Positions 59,368-64,000 of a DNA stretch of 64,000 nucleotides are shown piece after piece (within the stretch, counting starts at the first letter, position 1; each line of letters starts with the position of its first letter). Origin of the DNA: Megaleporinus macrocephalus (lineage: Eukaryota; Chordata; Actinopteri; Characiformes; Anostomidae); the NCBI GenBank assembly GCA_021613375.1, contig CM038716.1, positions 4,797,684 to 4,861,683 on the forward strand, written 5' to 3'. Made by a program: the position numbers and the translations under genes. The notes beneath the pieces are model-generated. The model had not been told where the DNA came from. It did not search any database and saw nothing but the letters and a program-made list of their open reading frames with translations.

Positions 59368-60215
59368 CAGCAGTCCAGAAAGGGTGGCCCATAGGCATGT
59401 AAGGCTGTAATAATGTAGCGGCAACCCTGTCAGTATATTATCACAACCTCATTGCAAAATTTAAAGTCACCTTCTCGGCGGAATATGCCCACATGGTCAG
59501 ACAGACTAGAGTAGGTTTATTAGAGGCAGTGGTGAGTTTTTCTATAACCGATGCCGATGTTTAGAGGTCAGGGTCAGCAGATGGCCAATATGTGCTGCCG
59601 ATTTTTAGGGCCGATATCTCAAAATTTTCCGCTTTATTTGAATGTTATTAAAAAGTGCATTGAAAAATAATTCCACGCAGCCAACATTTGCTGTTACAGA
59701 GAGAGCCTCACTTCACGGTAGTAAAACTGTGGTTCTTTAAGAAGGCGTGTCATACAGGCGTGATGGGATTGATATTTCAGTGTCTGTTTCTCTACATTCA
59801 GTACATTCAAGTCGGACATCTGAACTGTTCATGAGCCGTACCGTGCATTACATCGACGACGAGTGGAATTTGCGAAACCAGAGTTAATCTCCTAGGTGAG
59901 GATGCACTTGCATCTTGCGGCCATCACTACTGACAACAGAGCGAATATTGTTATGGGAGTCTTACTTACTCGTACGTAACTTACTGGAGTCTTACTTGCT
60001 GGTATGCAACTGGTATGTTCTATTAATTGATGTCAAATCATAAGTTGTAGTTTGCCTTATAGCCTGTATTCAGGGAAGGGACAACATTTTATATTGTGAT
60101 AATTATCGAGATTGATCAATATACAAAACATTATCGTGATAACATTTTTGGCCATATCGCCCAGCTCTACATCCTCCCCAATACGCCAATGGTGCCGTAT
60201 TGGAGAGAGTCAGCA
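58550..60215. other. intergenic, degraded repeats only
   Basis: A run of T occurs at about 59341-59366. ACCGATGCCGATGTTTAGAG (59548) and GCCATATCGCCCAGCTCTAC (60152) look like ends of degraded hAT-type repeats. No gene was identified. Confidence 0.4.
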
Positions 60216-60219
60216 GGGT

Positions 60220-60510
60220 TAAGTTCCTCAGCATATTATTAAATATGGGTAGTCAAAACATAACTGTGTTTGTTACTATCCAGAACAACCAGTGAACCTA
60301 CACAGGTTTTTTTATATGTGATGCTGAAAAATAGTAGAAAACCTAAAAAAACAACACATGTTTTACAGCAGCCCAGAGAGGCTGGCAGGTAGTTAAAACC
60401 TTCTGGACTGTTATCTTAAGGTCATGACTTACTTGTTTTGTGATCTTGAGATAACAACATTGAAAGGAACTTAAAGATAAAAAAACTTATCTAGAGATAG
60501 CAAGACAAAT
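60220..60510. repeat. second copy of the 57.7-58.1 kb segment
   Basis: GTTACTATCCAGAACAACCA and TTGTGATCTTGAGATAAC recur in the same order as at 57878-58030, with divergence and deletions. Confidence 0.65.
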
Positions 60511-60589
60511 AGTGGACTACAGGAAGCAGTAGAGGGTCACAGAGTCTTCCCAATATCAGTGGTGGTGAAGTCGAGAGAGTCAGCAGTTC

Positions 60590-60592
<3 letters not shown>

Positions 60593-60625
<33 letters not shown>

Positions 60626-60650
60626 ATGTGTGTGTGTGTGTATATATATG
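60593..60650. repeat. (TA)n(TG)n microsatellite
   Basis: A short TA run, a TG run with one interruption and TA again. Confidence 0.95.
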
Positions 60651-60885
60651 CTACTCTGTGGTAGACACATCAGCACGTCAGACACCTAACTCTCAACTGC
60701 TTCCCAGGCATGTGTGTGTGTGTGTATGGGCGTGTTTTACTCCATGGTTTCATTAAATGTGAGCGTCAAATTTCTCTTCACAAATGGCAAATAGTTTAAA
60801 GGAAAATAGCAGTCAGCATTTTTCTACATTTAAACATACTTGAGTATATAGAAGTCAATATTTTAACAGATAAAATTAAGTGTCA

Positions 60886-60887
60886 GA

Positions 60888-60936
<49 letters not shown>
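60886..60936. repeat. (ATT)n microsatellite
   Basis: About 17 ATT copies. From here to 61900 no gene or element was recognised. Confidence 0.95.
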
Positions 60937-60937
<1 letters not shown>

Positions 60938-61903
60938 GGCTAAGAATCATTTAATCTTATTTGCCATTTTGAAATGAATAGCCCAGGCTGCATCATCTTA
61001 ACCTGTTTTAGAAAACTCTTAAATGTCAATGAAGTTTGCTTAGAAATATAAAATGAAAATAGAATGCCATAACATGTTCAGGTATTAATATTTTATTTTG
61101 TTAATATTTCAAATGTGTAACATTCCCTTTGGTAGACAAAAAAAAGTGTCAGTGGCATACCCATAAAAACTGTCATATAAAGTCTATTCAGTTATATTGT
61201 AAAGCTTCAGAGCAGGAAAACAAATATTCAGACATGTTAACATTATTTCAGTGCATATTTACCCCAAATAAAGTATTTAGATAAGGGGCTGCTTCTCTGT
61301 AAACAATACTGGGGCATTAAAGGAAATATGAATAGAGAAATGTACTCCTTTAAAAAAAAAACTTTAATCAACAGTTTTTAAGATGGCGATACCAAATATG
61401 AAGCCATAAAACTCAAGACTGGTTTCTAAAAATGTTCAAGTTGTCTGGCTGGCCTAGCTAAACACCTGACTGTGAGTCCATTAAAGGAAACCATACAGCT
61501 TTGCTGAGGAACCGACCAAAAGCGAATCCCAATGCTGCAAAAAGCGAACGACTTCTTGCTGTAGACAAAACTGTAATAGCCAAAACTGACTTTGTGATAA
61601 AGTATAATTTGGTGGTGTCTGAGTATTTTGTTTTTAAGCATAGTTTGGTTTTTGCTTATAAATGCACAATTTTCTATACATATTTATGAGTGCAAAGTCA
61701 TTAAGTGGAAATACACACCGCAAATGTATTCAATAACAAAAACACACAAGTGTATCTGTTTTCCTGAAAGTATGTGTCTATATGACAAGGACATGGTCAT
61801 GTCATGTCTGCCATTTCGATCCAGGAAAGCCTCTGAAATCATTATCATTCTGGTGTTGTTGTTTTGACTGCTGATTATATCTCTACTTACTCTTTTTTCC
61901 CAG

Positions 61904-62898
61904 GGAAGGCATGAAATTCAAAGCTGACCTGGAATTCCTTTTACGAGGCGTGTCTGAGTTTGACATCCAAGGTGAGTCTGTACCATCTGAGGTACTGCTG
62001 CAGGGTCCTTCAGCATTCCCTGTTGGGCTCACACCAGATGGTCAGGTATTCCTAGCTGGGGCTTACTTTGGACCGGGACGAGTAATTGTGGCCAGTCATG
62101 AAAGTTACTTGGGTCGAGAATCACTGTCCACTTTCATGACCAATGCTGTCCACTGGCTTGACAAAGGGCGTAATGGGATCGTCGGAGTCGTACCTGAACT
62201 GAATCATGTCTGCTCTCTGCTAAGTAAGTCAGGACTACAATGCCAAGTGACTGACTTTAATTAGAGCTTAAGCATCTTTGTCTGTACCTCATACGATGAC
62301 ACCCAGTGTAAAGAGATCCAGGAGTTTGTTGCTGGCGGTGGTGGTCTCCTAATTGGGGGTCATGCTTGGTGGTGGGCTCATTGCAATCCTGGCCGAAATG
62401 TAATGACAGATTGCCCTGGAAATCGTATCCTCAGCAAGATGGGTTTGTGCCTTTTGGAGAAAACTGTGGAAGCTGGGGTGTACAAGGCTCCACAGGTGAA
62501 GCAAGATGGCAGTGCCTCTACTCGGCTGTATCATTTCCAGGATTTGCTTCATCATTTTGCCGGGCATGTGCTCCAGGGCCAACAGCTAGGAGATTATGAA
62601 AAACAATATCTGAAGAAGCTCGGCAATGATTGTGCCAGTTATCTCCGCATGCAGGCATTCGACTGTGACACTTATAAGTCAGCAGTTGTACTTCTCACAG
62701 ACATAATCAAGGCAAGATTTCCACAGATGTCTCCTACACGTCCTGTTGCAAATGCAGAGGATCACCTGCTACTCCGTGTGGGGACTGAGTTGTTTTGGCT
62801 CAGTGAAGACACAGAACTTCTGTCATATCTCATCAAAGACATACCTAACCTGCCAACTGTGTCCAATGCAAGAGTCTGGATCAGTGCTAGTACAGCAG
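61904..62898 (+). CDS. tcaf: TCAF-like 5' coding exon with internal TAG
   Basis: The exon reads openly from ATG 61911 to the donor GTAAAT at 62899, except for TAG at 62262-62264. The frame is the same on both sides of the stop, with CQVTDFN before it and SLSIFVCTSYDDTQ after it, both typical of the family. One substitution therefore accounts for the stop. It leaves in phase 1, which fits the GAT of the next exon. Confidence 0.8.
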
Positions 62899-63233
62899 GT
62901 AAATACCTTCTTGCAAGCAATTCATTTTTGTTTGTAATTACAGCATTCTCTAAAATTGCCTGTATTTTCCCTACAGATAAAAGTTATGCTAGCAGATGAA
63001 AAATGTGGATCTTCTTGGTATGTGTATAGATCTGCATTCCTCCCATCCTCTATTAATTATTTATTGTACATTTAGATAACTGTACTTGTTACTGGTTCTT
63101 TTATGGCTTCCATTGTAGATGGACAAAATATATCATTCTAATCTGACTAAAATCCAATAAGAGTCTGACATGCCAAAGCTGTGGTAAACCATCCAAAAGG
63201 GTCTTATATATATGGAGTGTTTGCTTGTTTCAG

Positions 63234-63356
63234 ATGATGAAGAATGGATAAGCACAGGCCTGTATCTTTCTCCTGGAATGAAGACTAACGTAACAGTGCC
63301 TGGGTCAATAATAGGAAAGGGTTGGGCAGTATTGTTTCATTGTATTTATTATACTT

Positions 63357-63408
<52 letters not shown>

Positions 63409-63693
63409 GATAATTGCTGTTTAACTGACCTAATATGCAACGTGTTGAGCTTATGGTGAGAGATGCTACAAACCTTTTTACCACCAAAAATTTTACCACG
63501 GCTGCATGTTTGATATTTGTAAAGAACTGAAACGAGCTCCCGTGGTCTGTGTGTCTTTCCCTTTGGAAAAAGAGAATCTGCAAGTTTGTAATCTGGGAAG
63601 GACTCATATACCTGATCGCACCTCCTAGAAGTTCAGTACATGAGATGGAGGTTGTGATACAAACAGCCATAAAAGCACCGTACTACAAGTCTG
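63234..63693 (+). pseudogene. tcaf: TCAF-like exon broken by (TA)n sequence and a frameshift
   Basis: After acceptor TTGTTTCAG, DDEEWISTGLYLSPGMKTN runs to GSIIGKGW. Similarity then stops and resumes at about 63498 with GCMFDICKELKRAPVV and FPLEKENLQVCNLG. The expected WNLWGGLIYL block is out of frame. Downstream, in the shifted frame, EMEVVIQTAIKAPYYKS leads to donor GTAAAT. No acceptor AG directly precedes 63498, so an ordinary intron does not explain the gap well. Confidence 0.72.
63364..63407. repeat. (TA)n microsatellite inside the TCAF-like exon
   Basis: About 22 TA copies lie between the GKGW and GC segments of the TCAF homology. Confidence 0.96.
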
Positions 63694-63784
63694 GTAAATG
63701 AATTAATGACTTATTTATTTTTAGTAAGCAAAAATTTTGTTTTTAAAGTGCACGGTAAGAGTAAAATGTTAACAATTCTCTCAG

Positions 63785-64000
63785 GATTGACCAGTGTATC
63801 TGACTGGATTGTTGAGATCCGAAAGGCACCTGCACCTTGGGCAGAGCTGGAGTTTAAGAATCTCATCATCACCTTGCCATCAAAGGTGATACGACACCTG
63901 GACCATCCGGACAAAGTGGCCACTCTCTGGGATTCCATAATGAGGAGTGTAGCTGACTTGGCTGTTATGCCTGCGAAGTTTACCCGCAAGGAACGCTTCG
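63785..64000 (+). CDS. tcaf: TCAF-like exon, intact to window edge
   Basis: Acceptor AATTCTCTCAG precedes LTSVSDWIVEIRKAPAPWAE, KNLIITLPSKVIRHLDHPDK and DLAVMPAKFTRKERF. It is in frame throughout and continues past the edge, just before the region where the peptidase M60-like domain begins in the family. Confidence 0.88.

Larger units (their letters stand above)
61904..64000 (+). pseudogene. tcaf: TCAF (TRPM8 channel-associated factor) family locus, interrupted, 5' part
   Basis: TCAF proteins bind TRP channels such as TRPM8 and carry a C-terminal M60-like peptidase domain (family knowledge). Visible pieces are an exon at 61904-62898 (acceptor TTTTTTCCCAG, ATG 61911), an exon part at 63234 to about 63335, a part at about 63498-63693, and an exon from 63785 to the edge. 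Hallmarks are GRVIVASHESYLGRESL, EFVAGGGGLLIGGHAWWWA, WISTGLYLSPGMKTNVTVPG and APAPWAELEFKNLIITLPS. Lesions are an in-frame TAG at 62262-62264 (codon 118), a loss of similarity around a (TA)n tract at 63340-63497, and a frameshift near 63588-63600 in the WNLWGGL segment leading to TAG at 63626-63628. The last exon is intact. The M60 domain lies beyond the window. The locus is a pseudogene or a misassembled gene; the flanking duplications favour a decaying tandem copy. Confidence 0.8.

Noticed and set aside
62262..62264. Reading the TCAF TAG as a recoded codon
   Set aside because: TAG is not a selenocysteine codon, and additional lesions occur downstream in the same locus, so nonsense or error is simpler.
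63336..63497. An ordinary intron between the GKGW and GC segments of TCAF
   Set aside because: No convincing donor-acceptor pair brackets the gap; in particular no AG lies directly before the resumed homology. A nearby cryptic pair cannot be excluded.

Overview
The window looks like chromosomal DNA of a ray-finned fish. It has vertebrate genes with short spliced exons, many di- and tetranucleotide microsatellites, and a dense load of cut-and-paste DNA transposon remnants (Tc1/mariner, hAT, MITEs). Some of the dispersed repeats resemble families I associate with otophysan fishes such as characins and catfishes; that placement is from memory and is an inference. There is no bacterial-type gene content, so nearly all uninterrupted reading frames are shadows of repeats.

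Three host loci are visible. (1) serpine2 (protease nexin-1) lies on the minus strand. Four coding exons lie between 878 and 15910, the 3' exons fall off the left edge, and a probable non-coding first exon and GC-rich promoter lie near 22954-23260. (2) prss16 (thymus-specific serine protease, peptidase family S28) lies on the minus strand and is complete: nine exons from 55094 down to 32175 join with consistent phases into 495 codons carrying a full Ser-Asp-His triad. Its first intron appears to use a GC-AG splice pair. (3) A TRPM8-channel-associated-factor (TCAF) family locus lies on the plus strand from 61904 to the right edge. It carries an in-frame TAG, a frameshift and an AT-microsatellite interruption, so it is either a decaying copy or a misassembled one.

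Layout: 1-23260 serpine2, whose long introns hold paired-arm repeats, Tc1-like and BEL/Pao remnants, a 17-bp minisatellite (about 11160-12280) and a 3.2-kb 36-bp minisatellite (about 18530-21715). 23260-32170 is intergenic and made mainly of repeats, including a Tc1-like element with another repeat inserted in it. 32175-55094 is prss16, with a hAT-like element with an 8-bp target duplication, MITEs, a mariner copy filling intron 2 and a hAT transposase remnant in intron 3. 55095-61903 is the divergent prss16/TCAF intergenic region with duplicated segments. 61904-64000 is TCAF.

The genes do not form an operon-like unit. serpine2 encodes a secreted inhibitor of trypsin-like serine proteases; prss16 encodes a lysosomal/endosomal serine peptidase linked in mammals to thymic peptide presentation; TCAF proteins bind TRP channels. 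I found no convincing undescribed system. The most unusual points are the TCAF lesions, the GC-AG intron, prss16 splice sites formed by microsatellites, and a 3.3-kb stop-free frame through the 36-bp minisatellite.
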